Shown here: piece after piece, positions 1 to 9,839 of the stretch | Position numbering within the stretch: the stretch's first letter is position 1 | How the letters are laid out: every line of letters starts with the position of its first letter | From: Tetmemena sp. SeJ-2015 | Taxonomy: Eukaryota; Ciliophora; Spirotrichea; Sporadotrichida; Oxytrichidae | Assembly: GCA_027382625.1 (NCBI GenBank) | Contig: JAJKFJ010021523.1 | Location: forward strand, 124,001 to 188,000 | Direction: 5' to 3' | DNA length: 64,000 bases | The notes under the pieces: generated by a model | Databases searched by the model: none | Told to the model about the DNA's origin: nothing | What the model saw: the letters and a program-made list of their open reading frames with translations, nothing else | Translations under genes and position numbers: made by a program

Positions 1-2
1 CA

Positions 3-2315
3 GTCGGCTCTAACATCAATCAAGTTGAGGGAGCAATCAATTTATCAAACTAGTAGAACTTGAACAACAACAACAACAAAATCAACTTTTACAATCCTAA
101 CTAAGTCGAGAGACATCAGAAGTAAACCTCAGAATAGCTACAAATCAAATTTTAAGGACTTGAAGAGTAGTAGAGCAGGTAGGATTCTAAAAAGTTTAAC
201 CCTACTTCGTTGAATCAAAATGGAGCCAATATAATTTCCAAATCCTAGAGTTAGGAGAGAATTCAAACGTAGAAATTACAGACTCAGAGTCAACTAATCT
301 AGCAAAAGAATTCTCAGGTCAATTTCATAAACAATGAGTGGTTTTCCAAGCAGAATAATAAAATTCCAACTGGAGTTACACTTGATAAAGTTGAAAGTAG
401 AGACATGAGGATTCCTCTAAAGCCTAATATATCTCAAAAAGGATCTTAGAGCAAACTGATTAATCTAAGTGCCACAAAATCTTAAGGAGTTCAATTCAAG
501 ATTGATAATCAAATAGTATCTAGTGATGGCGACGACTTATAGAACTCCTCTCCAAATAAAAGAGAAAATTAAAATGATGATAAGATAATTAAAGGGGAAA
601 GTGAAATTGCAGAGAGCAAAGACTATACAAGATAACAAAGGATCTTGAGTTAGCTAGGAAAAGAAATGCCGTATATGGCTCGACCACAAACTGCTTCAGC
701 CTCTTAAAATAATAATTTCTTTAGGAGGTCCTAAAACTAATAGACCTCTTAATCAAACATTGCAACAAACAAGCCAGGAATAAGTATGCTGAGGAGTGGG
801 ATTGAAAAGAATTCTTAATAAAATATTCTTGAGCAGATGTAGAACAATGGTTTTATATTTTTTAATTAAGTTAATGCTGGTTATAGACCATTTTCAGCAG
901 TGGTTCCCAATATCTAGGGCATAAACTTTAATTTATTTAAACTTAAGGAAAAAGAACGTCATCTTTGAGGAAGATTTTCAAAAAGAAGAACAGTCCGAGC
1001 TTGGAATCATTATTGCTTGCTCAAATTTCTTTTTAAGAAGTAATTAAAAATTTGTCTTAAGAAAATAAGCAATTAAATAAAAAAATTTTGGTTGAAAATT
1101 TATAAGTGTAAGATCATCTTTATGTCTTTACCTCATTTGCTTTTTTTAAATCAAATTTATTCGCATTATAATGATGAAGACGCAAATGATAACGATTATC
1201 TTGAACTAAATTAGAATGCGATATTCGGAACCCAAAGTAAACGACAAACAATTTTCAATAATATCAATACACTTAGCAAGCCTTTGTCATTAAATAATTT
1301 TGACTTTATAATTGTCTGCAAAGAACAATAGGCCTCAAACTGGGCAATCCAGAGGTCTCTCTGCCGCAGTTCAGAATGCCTTCCACAATCCTAATTCAAG
1401 ATCTTCCATAGACCAGAGCTCAAACCCTCATCGCAATTTCGAGAGACTCTCTCTAGAAAATGTGAACGTGTTCAATCAAGATAAGAGATAAGGATTTTAG
1501 TCTATTGACCTGTAGGAGAATATAGCAGCCTATCACAACAAAATTGAACCTTATTCAAAGGAGTCGAAAGGACCACTTGAGCTCAAGTGAAAGTATTAAG
1601 AATCAACTTAACAGTAAATCGCAGTTGGACTATGATAATCAAGCAAGTAAATTTTTCCAGAACGCTAATCTTAAAAGGCCTCCCCCTAGTGCTCATTAGT
1701 CTCGAATTCATGTGCCGGTCATACATCACGCTCAAAGCACCTCTGCATAGTAAATTCATGCTTCTAATATAAACGCTGCAGCTCAATATAATTCTCAGGT
1801 CTCAATCAGTTCTCATCAGTCTCAAATTATAAACAACCATGAACTGAAGGATCTAATTAAGAATTATTAGCCAAGTAGCGCCCAGTCATTAATTCAATAG
1901 CACAAGAATGTGGAGAATGCAGATTCTAAGCGCCTTATGTTTAAGAGCATTGAGGGCAAAATATCCTCTGGAGGTGATATAAATAAGAACTTAGCACTTC
2001 AGCAGTAGAAACTTGTTAGCTTGGTCAGAATGAACCATCAAATGGGGCCGCAACCTTCAAATCATATCAGCAGTTCTCAAAGTCAAATTATTTCTTTCTG
2101 CTTTAAGTTCCAGTGATTACAACCCTGAAGATAAAAATTCTAAACCACCCCTTCAGACAGTAAGCTTAGCAAGCCCTTCTAACTACAGTTCACAAGGAAA
2201 ATCCGCAAAGAATTTTAATGATGCGTAAATGAAGAATAAATACACTTAGTAAAATAGAATTAGGCTACAGAAGAAAATTACTATAAGAGACCTAGAAAAG
2301 CCTCTCAGCAAGTGA
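3..2315 (+). CDS. Q/N/S-rich disordered protein, 5' end outside window
   Basis: I do not recognise this gene. It is open from the window edge in frame 3 with TAA/TAG as Gln, and composition is heavy in Gln, Asn, Ser and Lys. A short leucine-rich coiled-coil-like stretch lies near 1000-1090 (for example LLLAQISFQEVIKNLSQENK). The reading frame changes several times. GT-AG introns explain some changes (for example the donor GTAAGATC near 1110). Two others are repaired exactly by removing one copy of a short direct repeat: AAAGGA at 1557-1572 and TTTC at 2091-2098. The last frame ends SKPL-type basic sequence then TGA at 2313-2315. It is probably a low-complexity regulatory or structural protein. 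The start is unseen and the internal exon map near 900-1350 is uncertain. Confidence 0.6.
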
Positions 2316-2446
2316 TATGAAAATAATTTTTGCTGAATGAAACATTAACTGAAAGACTATATATTTTATGCCAAAGTTAAAGCCTTATAAATATTAAGTT
2401 TGAAACCTAAAAATCCTTATAGAATTGCAAAAATATTCAATGTCCC

Positions 2447-4190
2447 TCAAAAAATAGGATTGCTGTTGTTTTGTTTTAATTGCTGAATCATTTAATCAAT
2501 TTATTTTCCATCTAAGAAATTTCCATAGGCTTTTGATGTGGTTGGAGGAAGCATCGATTTTGTGATCTGATGAGAGCTAGAGGCAAAATTTGAGTTGTTA
2601 TTAGAGTTACTAGCCGAGGGACTGTAACCTCCATATGGAGGTGGAACCCCAGAGGTTATTGGATTAGGATTCATCATCTTTTAAATCTTACTACCAAGCC
2701 TGTGATCTCTGGATGCGATACTCCTTGAGTTGAATAGTGTTGGTTCTGCTGATTTACTCACCTCGTTACTTAGTGGGTTGACATGCTATGAAATATTGTT
2801 AGTTACCAGTGATCTATGACCACTATTCATCAACACTCCCTTCTGGTAAAGATTCTCATTGAAGTTTCTCTTCAGGTTTATACTCTTTTCTCCTTAGTCA
2901 GCAGCAGCAGCCGTTGGAATAAATGCCATATTGAACGAAGATGAATTAACTCTGTTCTATTGGTCACTCATCTCATGCCCCACAACTCTTGCTTTGCTCC
3001 ACACTCTATTTTTAATTAAAGGAGATTCTTCTAGCCCTTGAGTGTTTGGGGTCTCAAGAGTATTTGACTAGGTGAATTGCTAAGCTTGATTCTGTATGAA
3101 TGATGGCTTTATATAGTCAACCTTTTGGTTTTAATAGACTTTCTAATCATTGAAAGCGAGAGGACTGTTTCCCGCAGATTTAGCTTCAACTTAGGTTTGC
3201 TAAACAGGGTAAGATCTTTCTAAGAGCTCATATGTATTAGTCTAAGTCTACATTCGTTTTGATGATAGTCTGTCTTGCAAAGCTAAAATACAATTAAATC
3301 TAGGGAGGTCTTGATCTTTTCCTGATTGTTCAGTCTTGGTAACTGATTTGAAGTTTGGCTATAAATCTCTCCCTAGTCCTACTTTATTATTTTTTTAAAG
3401 GTTTTGTTCAAGTAAACCAATTTTAATTTTAAAAAATTATTTTAAACCAAAACAAGCCCCACTTTCCAATTTTTTAAAAAATTTTTTTCCCTTAAATTTG
3501 AAAATTTTTAAAAGGAAAAATCTTGCATAGTGCATTTATCGGGGCCCCGAATGCCCTTGCCCCCTTTGAAATTTTTTGGATTGGGGAAAAGGGTATTTTT
3601 AAAATTCCACCAAACATGTTCGGGGCATAGATTACGGAAAGCAGAGGCTTTTATTTTAAAGAGGTTTGGGACTTAGATTACAAATAATTAAATTTTTTAA
3701 TTAAAAATTTCTCTGCTTTTCATTAGGTTTTTTTGGGTTTTGTTCCCGAAATGTCTTCCACAAAAATCTTTATGCAAGTAAATTTAAGGATAAAAAGGTT
3801 TTTTTATTTAATTACAAACCTTCAAACTCTGGTAAATTTTAAAATTTTTAAAGGTTGGCGGGAAAATCTATTTTCGCCCAGACTTCGTTGAAAATTTTTT
3901 TAAATCAACTCTTTTAAATTTTTTTCTAAAAGTAATAACTTATAGAAACCCCACTTTTTTGTTTTAAGCTGGCCGGCAAAATGCTCCCGAATTCACGGTG
4001 TCAATATATTCTCTGCCCTCAATCATCCTATACTTTTTGTATACATCTACTTAAGCGCCTGGTATGTCAGTATTACAATTTCAAAGCTCAAAATGAAGAT
4101 TTATAAACAGAGTAATTCCATGGATAATATTGAGCTTATCTCTCGCAAATCTCTTAGATTTAGTGACATTAACAGGTTGCAACATTTTGG
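2447..4190 (-). CDS. disordered Pro/Ser/Asn/Gln-rich protein, 5' part in poor sequence
   Basis: Unrecognised. The 3' part (2447-3390, minus strand) reads as a disordered protein with a Pro/Gly-rich segment (MMNPNPITSGVPPPYGG) and a Gln/Asn-rich C-terminus ending at the TGA complement at 2447-2449. Further upstream, within otherwise degraded sequence, minus-strand pieces near 3990-4190 look like real protein (for example CNTDIPGAQVDVYKKYRM), so the gene probably starts beyond 4 kb. The middle, about 3390-4000, cannot be read. It is tail to tail with the gene ending at 2315. No domain can be named and the exon structure is unresolved. Confidence 0.4.
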
Positions 4191-4430
4191 TGAGTGGGTT
4201 CCAAAAATTTTTTTTGGGGTTAATTTGAAAAATTTTTTTAGGCCCTTTAAGTTTATTTTAAAAAATTTTTTTATTTTTTAAGATTTGGGGGAAAGGGAAA
4301 TTATTAATTTTTTTGGGGGGAGAAAAATTTTTTTAATTTTTTAAATTTTATTTTAAAAAGGGGCCAAATTTTGACTCCCCACTTTAATTCCGAAGGAATT
4401 AAAAATTCCTTTTAAAAACTTCATATACTA
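3390..4430. other. poor-quality stretch with swollen homopolymers
   Basis: The text changes character abruptly here. It is full of runs of four or more identical bases (aaaa, tttt, gggg, cccc), mixed with GC-rich blocks such as ggggcccc, and no reading frame stays plausible except around 4000-4190. The flanks return at once to normal coding composition. This is best explained as low-quality base calls or an unpolished assembly join rather than a biological repeat. The C-terminus of TEBP-alpha begins immediately after it, on the right. Confidence 0.6.
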
Positions 4431-4473
4431 ACATAACTTAGATTATATACCTTGCATGTGTCTACACTCATGG

Positions 4474-6172
4474 TCAATACTCATTAAGTTAAGTGCTCTG
4501 TAGCATCAAATGGCCTGATTCAGTAACGTGTAGACCTCCTTCTAGCCAAACATTAAACTTCAGCAGATTTTGAAGAGCTGCTTTCACTTGCTCTTAAGCT
4601 TCCTTCTTTTTTAGTAGGTCTTCGCCACTAATTCCTCTGAATAATCCTGCTGCCTTATCCTCAGAATCTGCTACGATTACTCTTACAAACTGGTTTGAGA
4701 GATAAGAATCATAGTCTTAGCAATAGAGCTGCAAGTGAATCACATATCTTAGAATTTTTAAAGTACAAAATATATCTTTCGTCTTTAGAAAGAGCCCCCT
4801 TCTATTTAGATGCGTCCTTGACCTCATTAGTTTTAGTATTCAGGATCTTAACTAGAGATTTAGGGTTAAACTTATCAAGGGACTCGTTTACTGCCTGCAC
4901 AGACAGTCTAACTTTGAAGGTTTAATTCTTATTGGCATGTCCATTAGTTACAATATCTTCTAAGCTAGTAAGTGTCTCTTCTCTAATCTTTTTGTCCATG
5001 ATGTGAGAGACAATAACAGGGTGGATAATCTTTGAATCTGAACTCAATAGAGCTCTATCCTCTGTCTTCAAGGCCTAGAGTTTATCAATATTGAACTCTT
5101 TTGCGAGCAAGGAATTATAAGGAAGGGAAAGGATGTTAGAATGTCCCTTCAGTCCGAAAGTTCTCTCATACTTTTCGTGCTACTCGAGAGTTGCAGATCG
5201 AATTTTAACTACTTAAAACAAGAAGTATAACGAAACTTGTCCCTCTCTAACCCATCTGTATTATCTTCTATTGATTTGGCAGTACCATATCTGATTAGAG
5301 CTGTCAAGGACTCTCATTTCGCTTGTGTAGCTATTTTAACATATCTTAAAATGTAGCCATCAATTCTAAACAGTTGCACAACCTTGACAAGTAGGTCAAA
5401 GTCGTAGTACTTTCCAGTTTCTTGATTTTTGGCTCCCTTCTGAGGCACCTCTGCCAATAGAGTTGTATACTTTGAGGAAATGATGTGGTGCTTTGCAAAG
5501 GCTTTATTAATCCAGTCTCTGTAAGACTTGATAAGTTTCTTCTCGCTTGCATCGAAACTGAAAGTATTGCCGAAATATTTGAAGGGCTAGAACTCTCTAT
5601 CAGAAGCAGCAACTTTCTTCTCCTCCTCTGGCTTGATTAGCTTATATTCTCCTTTCTCCTCTTCGAGTTGAGTTTGGAGGGCTTTGCCGGAAACAGGCGA
5701 GAAAAGCGCCCAACTAGAGTTGAAGAACACATTAGCGGTAAACTGCTTAACTCCCTTATAAGTTCCTGCGTAGGCTCTGTGAACTCTGATGATGTCTCCA
5801 ACACGTTGTGAGATTAAATAAATTGGCAAATCATCATAGCTCTTTGCAAACATGACTAAAGTGCAGTGCTCGATCACTCCTTCGTTATCGATGGGTTGAT
5901 CAGGGTCTGCAATCTTGAGGGAGCAGATGATTCTATCGCTCTTGTATGATTTGTGAGGATGCTGCGATTCTAAGATGACTCCGTAGAAGTTATAAGTTCC
6001 TTGGTGGTCAACGTTGCAATCCTTTAGCTTAGTGTACTCGTATGAAGTCTATTTATCATAATTAAATTTAGAAAAATCCTTCTTTGACTATAAATTTACC
6101 TCTTTTAAATATAATGTATAATAAAATGAAATGTATATTAACTTTGTGTGACTTGGCGGCTCTCTTGATCAT
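4474..6172 (-). CDS. TEBPA: telomere end-binding protein alpha (POT1 family)
   Basis: Binds the single-stranded telomeric 3' overhang through OB folds, with the beta subunit in hypotrichs. The first OB region shows the family signature (AKSYDDLPIYLISQRVGDII, then VHRAYAGTYKGVKQFTANVF and the SSWALFSP block). The second OB fold shows FDLLVKVVQLFRIDGY, a GQVVKIRSATLE strand and a GHSNILSL strand. The C-terminal OB fold ends LKFNVWLEGGLHVTESGHLM. The start ATG at 6170-6172 gives MIKRAAKSHK before a 5' GT-AG intron of about 56 nt. Stop TGA is at 4474-4476. Three insertions break the frame or the family alignment (4706-4742, 5211-5238, 5326-5357). Each is flanked by a direct repeat and each removal restores the alignment with hypotrich TEBP-alpha. 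MDS order is colinear, unlike the heavily scrambled germline gene known from Oxytricha. Confidence 0.93.
4706..4742 (-). other. candidate IES, pointer TGATTC (31 bp removed)
   Basis: GAATCA occurs at 4706-4711 and 4737-4742 on the plus strand. Removing 31 bp takes the TEBP-alpha C-terminal OB fold from a frame ending in TGA into the frame reading DSYLSNQFVRVIVADSED, which aligns with the family. No GT-AG pair fits. Confidence 0.85.
5211..5238 (-). other. candidate IES, pointer AAGT (24 bp removed)
   Basis: ACTT (sense AAGT) at 5211-5214 and 5235-5238. The 24-bp removal does not change frame but deletes the odd hydrophobic peptide SLYFLF and gives REGQVVKIRSATLE, matching the conserved GEVVRIRSAT of hypotrich TEBP-alpha. 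It is visible only through the protein family. Confidence 0.8.
5326..5357 (-). other. candidate IES, pointer GCTACA (26 bp removed)
   Basis: TGTAGC (sense GCTACA) at 5326-5331 and 5352-5357. Removing 26 bp abolishes an in-frame TGA and gives FRIDGYTSEMRVLDSS, which aligns with the known ELDEYTNELKLKDAS strand of TEBP-alpha. The insert is AT-rich. Confidence 0.88.
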
Positions 6173-6428
6173 ATTTTATTTTTTCTGGTAGTGTTGTTTG
6201 AATTAATTAGTTCTTAATAATTTATAAATTTGAGGGAATTTAAACCCTTACGAGCCAACAAACATCTCAATTTTGATAATTATTTATCGTCAGTTCGATC
6301 TGATCAGATACTGATCTCTCACTTTTTCATCATCATTATAAAGTTTATTCTTAGTAACACAAGAGTAAAATAAATTAATTCTCGATTATAATCAGCAGAG
6401 GTAGTTTTAATAATTCAGCTTTTGAAAA

Positions 6429-8569
6429 ATGAATATTTCTGAATCTCAAAACAGTTTGCAGGTGCAAGTCTACTCTGGCTCTCCGCAGAGATCTTAGAAC
6501 TACAGATAACTTTACTTTAAGCAGCAGATGGCGCCTTTGGATGGCAGCATATTCCATTTAGTAGGGCAAGAAGTCTCCTCTAAGAATGAAACCTCAGTGA
6601 GAGACATAATTGACGACTTCATTTAAATAGGTTCCTCTGATCCTTAGGCTTTCTTAGAGGATGAGAAACGGGCGCAAGTCAAGGCAGACATCGCAAGGCT
6701 AAAAGCAAAAAATGGAATAGCTATAAACTCAGATATTAACGCTATGCTTTCTCAGGGCAAGGATCTTGCTCATAACTTTACACCCAAGAACATTAAAGCT
6801 CTCTCTCACTCTAATAAAGTGTATAATTTTGCTTTACCCTTCAGATGCACTTGTATTAGCTTCGAACCCTCAAGCAGTGGTTTCTTATTCAGTGAATCAA
6901 TCCCAGAACTTACAACCCCTCCGATACCTATCAGACTAACAAGTGGGCAAGAATCTGAAGGAGGCACCACTAATCACAGTTAATCCCATTAAGAACTACG
7001 ATCCTTTGGAATTTCAAGAGAAGTAAATTGAGACCAGGCTGTTTGTCAAAAAGCTAAACTATGAAAGAAAGCAGAGAGACGCTCTCAAAGCCAATAAGGC
7101 CAAATAAATGGAGCAGCAGTTTCAGTAAGACATCCAGGATAGACAACTTAAGCTAGAGTCTTAACAAATTATAATAATTTCTTTCTTGAGAGTATGAGTT
7201 GAAGGTGAGAGAGTTGGAGAAACAAAAGAAGAGGGATGAAACTGAGAAAAGGATACAGGAACGAGTGCAAAACAGAATGCTTTCACATCAGAGAATGCTG
7301 GAGGAAACCCGCAAAATTTCTAAGCAGCCTAAGCTCTTCAAAGAAATAGAGCAGCAGTTTGCGATTCAGTAATAAATGGTGGAAGAAGAGCGACTGCAGA
7401 AACTGCAAATGATGAGAGAGTAGTACATGCCCAAGCCAAACTTTAAGCAAGAGATAGAAGGCCATTACCGGAAATATGATGAAATCATTAGGGAAAAGAG
7501 GGATGAGTATCGCAGGAAGAGAGATGTATTCAGTACAAAACTTTTTCTTTTATCTTTTTATACTTATGAAATTGATTAGAGAACCCTCATCAATACAACT
7601 AAGACATAAAGCAGTATAAGTCAAAGTATTATGAGGATTAAGTACAGCAAGATAGAGAGATTAAGAAACAACAAGACCGAGCAAAGGAAGACAAAAGAAG
7701 GCTTTATGATAAGGTAGATAGTTATGCGAAGTATGTGAAAGAGATGTACGGTCCATAGCCTTCTGATGCAAAGCGAGAGGAGTTAGAGTACAGAATTTAG
7801 AATTTGAAGCACCCAGTAAGGCAAGCCAAAGGTTATCCATCTTAGTCCTCCAATCGCTAGTATCTATAGACAAAATATATTTATTACCAAGGAAAGCGAA
7901 ACGTAGTAACTGCCGACTACTCAGAGACTCAGTCTGCTTAGAATTATGATAATTCTAGGAGAAATCAAAGAGACTAGATTGAAAGGGCTCAAATCAACTC
8001 AGGCAAGCCTCTATCCCAAAATGTGAGAGGAAGCTAGATGAACAACCCTACTAAGAGCAATAGATTAAATCATGGAATTGGCGATGAAAGTGAAAGATTT
8101 GGTTCTGACCAAGATAAAATGTTATTTTAATAAAATAAGAAGTTCATTTCAATTAAATTTCATAAATTCGACCATAATTTCAATTTAATTTTAAGATGGA
8201 ATAAATGGAATTAGAGTTTAGAGTTATAAGATCCAGGGCAAAGGGAGCTATAATTAGTAGTCTCAGCCTGTCCTCGGACTAACTCCAAACAGCAACTAGT
8301 ACTTTAAGTAGCAGAGTAATGCTCCCTCTCAGCAAAACTCTCATAACAAGGCTTCAGGAAACTACCATCAGCTGGATAGTCTGAATAACGAATTGCAGAG
8401 CGCTGTGGACTAAAGCGAGAAGAGGTTTAAAGGCAACAGCTTCGGCACCAATGATCAACAAGCACTTATGTAAATGCAACTAGGTGCTAGTATGGCGGGA
8501 GAGTCCCAGGTATCTGATAAGTACATTGATGATATAAAGAACAAGTTATCTCTGCTTGACTAGATTTGA
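6429..8569 (+). CDS. coiled-coil protein, possibly cytoskeletal or ciliary
   Basis: Unrecognised, about 680 residues. The N-terminal third is disordered. The middle is a long charged coiled coil (YELKVRELEKQKKRDETEKR onward, then QQFAIQQQMVEEERLQKLQ). It is followed by a Tyr/Lys-rich helical block (KRRLYDKVDSYAKYVKEMYG) typical of axonemal or basal-body coiled-coil proteins, then a Gln/Ser/Asn tail. A clear intron lies at about 7526-7580 (GTATTC...GATTAG). A frame change near 6970-6990 is repaired by removing 7 bp between CAC repeats. Start ATG 6429 is the first in frame; stop TGA 8567-8569. The structure around 8100-8200 is not resolved. ISY1 follows on the same strand 137 bp downstream. Confidence 0.65.
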
Positions 8570-8705
8570 ACAATTTTAGTAAGTTCACAACGTTCATCAA
8601 TCACTATATAATTTAAAGTTATTTGTGAACACAACTGTCCTGATGAGTAAGTATATATTTTATGTATATTATGAAGTTGTGAAAAAGTTAAATTAATTAA
8701 TTAAA

Positions 8706-9742
8706 ATGGCAAGAAATGAGGAGAAGGCAATGGCAATGCTCAACAGGTGGGTGAAGATGAAGCGTACACTCAACCAAAAGCCGAAAGAGAAGCGTCCTCA
8801 TAATCCCTCTCACTGTGCTTCAGTGAGTGACTGTGAGCAGTGGCGATAGTCCATCATCAGAGAACTTGTGAGGAAGGTCTCTGAGATTTAAAATGCCACT
8901 TTGGGTGAACATAGAATTAGAGACCTCAATGATGAAATCAATACCCTAATCAAGGAAAAAGAGAAGTGGGAGGAGAGAATCAGAGACTTAGGCGGCTAAG
9001 ATTATAGACTGCAAGTCAACAAACTTCTAGACACTGAGGGTGAGGAACTTCCAGGTGCTGATGGTTACAAGTACTTCGGAGCAGCTAAGAACCTACCAAA
9101 GGTGAGGGAGTTATTTCAAAGAGACACTCCATAGCCTCCTTCAATCAGTAGAGCTGACTTGTACAAGAGAGTTACCTATAGCTACCTGGGCTATTAGCAT
9201 GATCCTGAACTTGAAAGGAAAGAAGCTGAGTATGAGTAGGTGCTCCGAGATAGGTACCAACAGTAGCAAGTTCAAAAAAGATAGAAGACTGAGGAGAGTA
9301 AAGCCCAATCAAGCCAGCAATTAAAGTCTAAGTAGATTGGAATTAATTAGGATGGAGGAGCAGGTTCCGGGAAGTATGAGCGGATAGACATTGACTAATT
9401 CAAGAAGCTGCACTCCTTGGCAACAAGTGTTATAAATCCTCTGGAGTAATAAGCCAAGCTCAAAATTATAGATGAGGAGGACTTTGTTATGGAGAATCAA
9501 GAATAAGATCAAGATGATAACTTGAGAGAAGGGGAAGAAAGAGAAGAAGCTGAATACTTCATTTTTATCATTACAAATTGTATATTTATGAATAAATGGA
9601 GAGATTACAAAAATAGAATCATCAACAAGCAAAATCTAAAGAGGATCTACTTAAGAGATTAGCGGAAAAGAAGAGAGAACTTCTCATGAAATAATATGGT
9701 GCCACAGAAAATAAAGCTCCACAAAGTAAGACTCAAGAATGA
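8706..9742 (+). CDS. ISY1: pre-mRNA splicing factor ISY1
   Basis: Component of the NineTeen/Prp19-associated spliceosome (Isy1/NTC30), nuclear. The N-terminus [20 protein letters not shown] and following block ([20 protein letters not shown], then [20 protein letters not shown]) are diagnostic. Next come [20 protein letters not shown] and [18 protein letters not shown]. An acidic linker leads to a basic helical C-terminus ([20 protein letters not shown]). The gene reads in one frame from ATG 8706 except for a 38-bp insert at 9551-9594 flanked by TGAATA. Removal restores the C-terminal helix. Stop TGA 9740-9742. Convergent with the EF-hand gene, whose stop lies 98 bp further on. Confidence 0.95.
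9551..9594 (+). other. candidate IES, pointer TGAATA (38 bp removed)
   Basis: TGAATA at 9551-9556 and 9589-9594 flanks a very AT-rich insert in ISY1. Removal joins EEREEAE to QMERLQKQNHQQAKS in frame. The only GT-AG choice inside does not restore this frame. Confidence 0.88.
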
Positions 9743-9839
9743 AATCAGAGTTCCTTTCACTTGTAAATTTAAAGTCTTAATTAATTTTAAACACGATTGG
9801 AATATGCATTTAATATGGCAGAGATGAAATGCAGTAAAA

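Noticed and set aside
4093..4281. Plus-strand 62-residue ORF starting MKIYKQSNSMDNIE
   Set aside because: Lies in the poor-quality stretch, and the minus strand gives better protein-like sequence over the same region.
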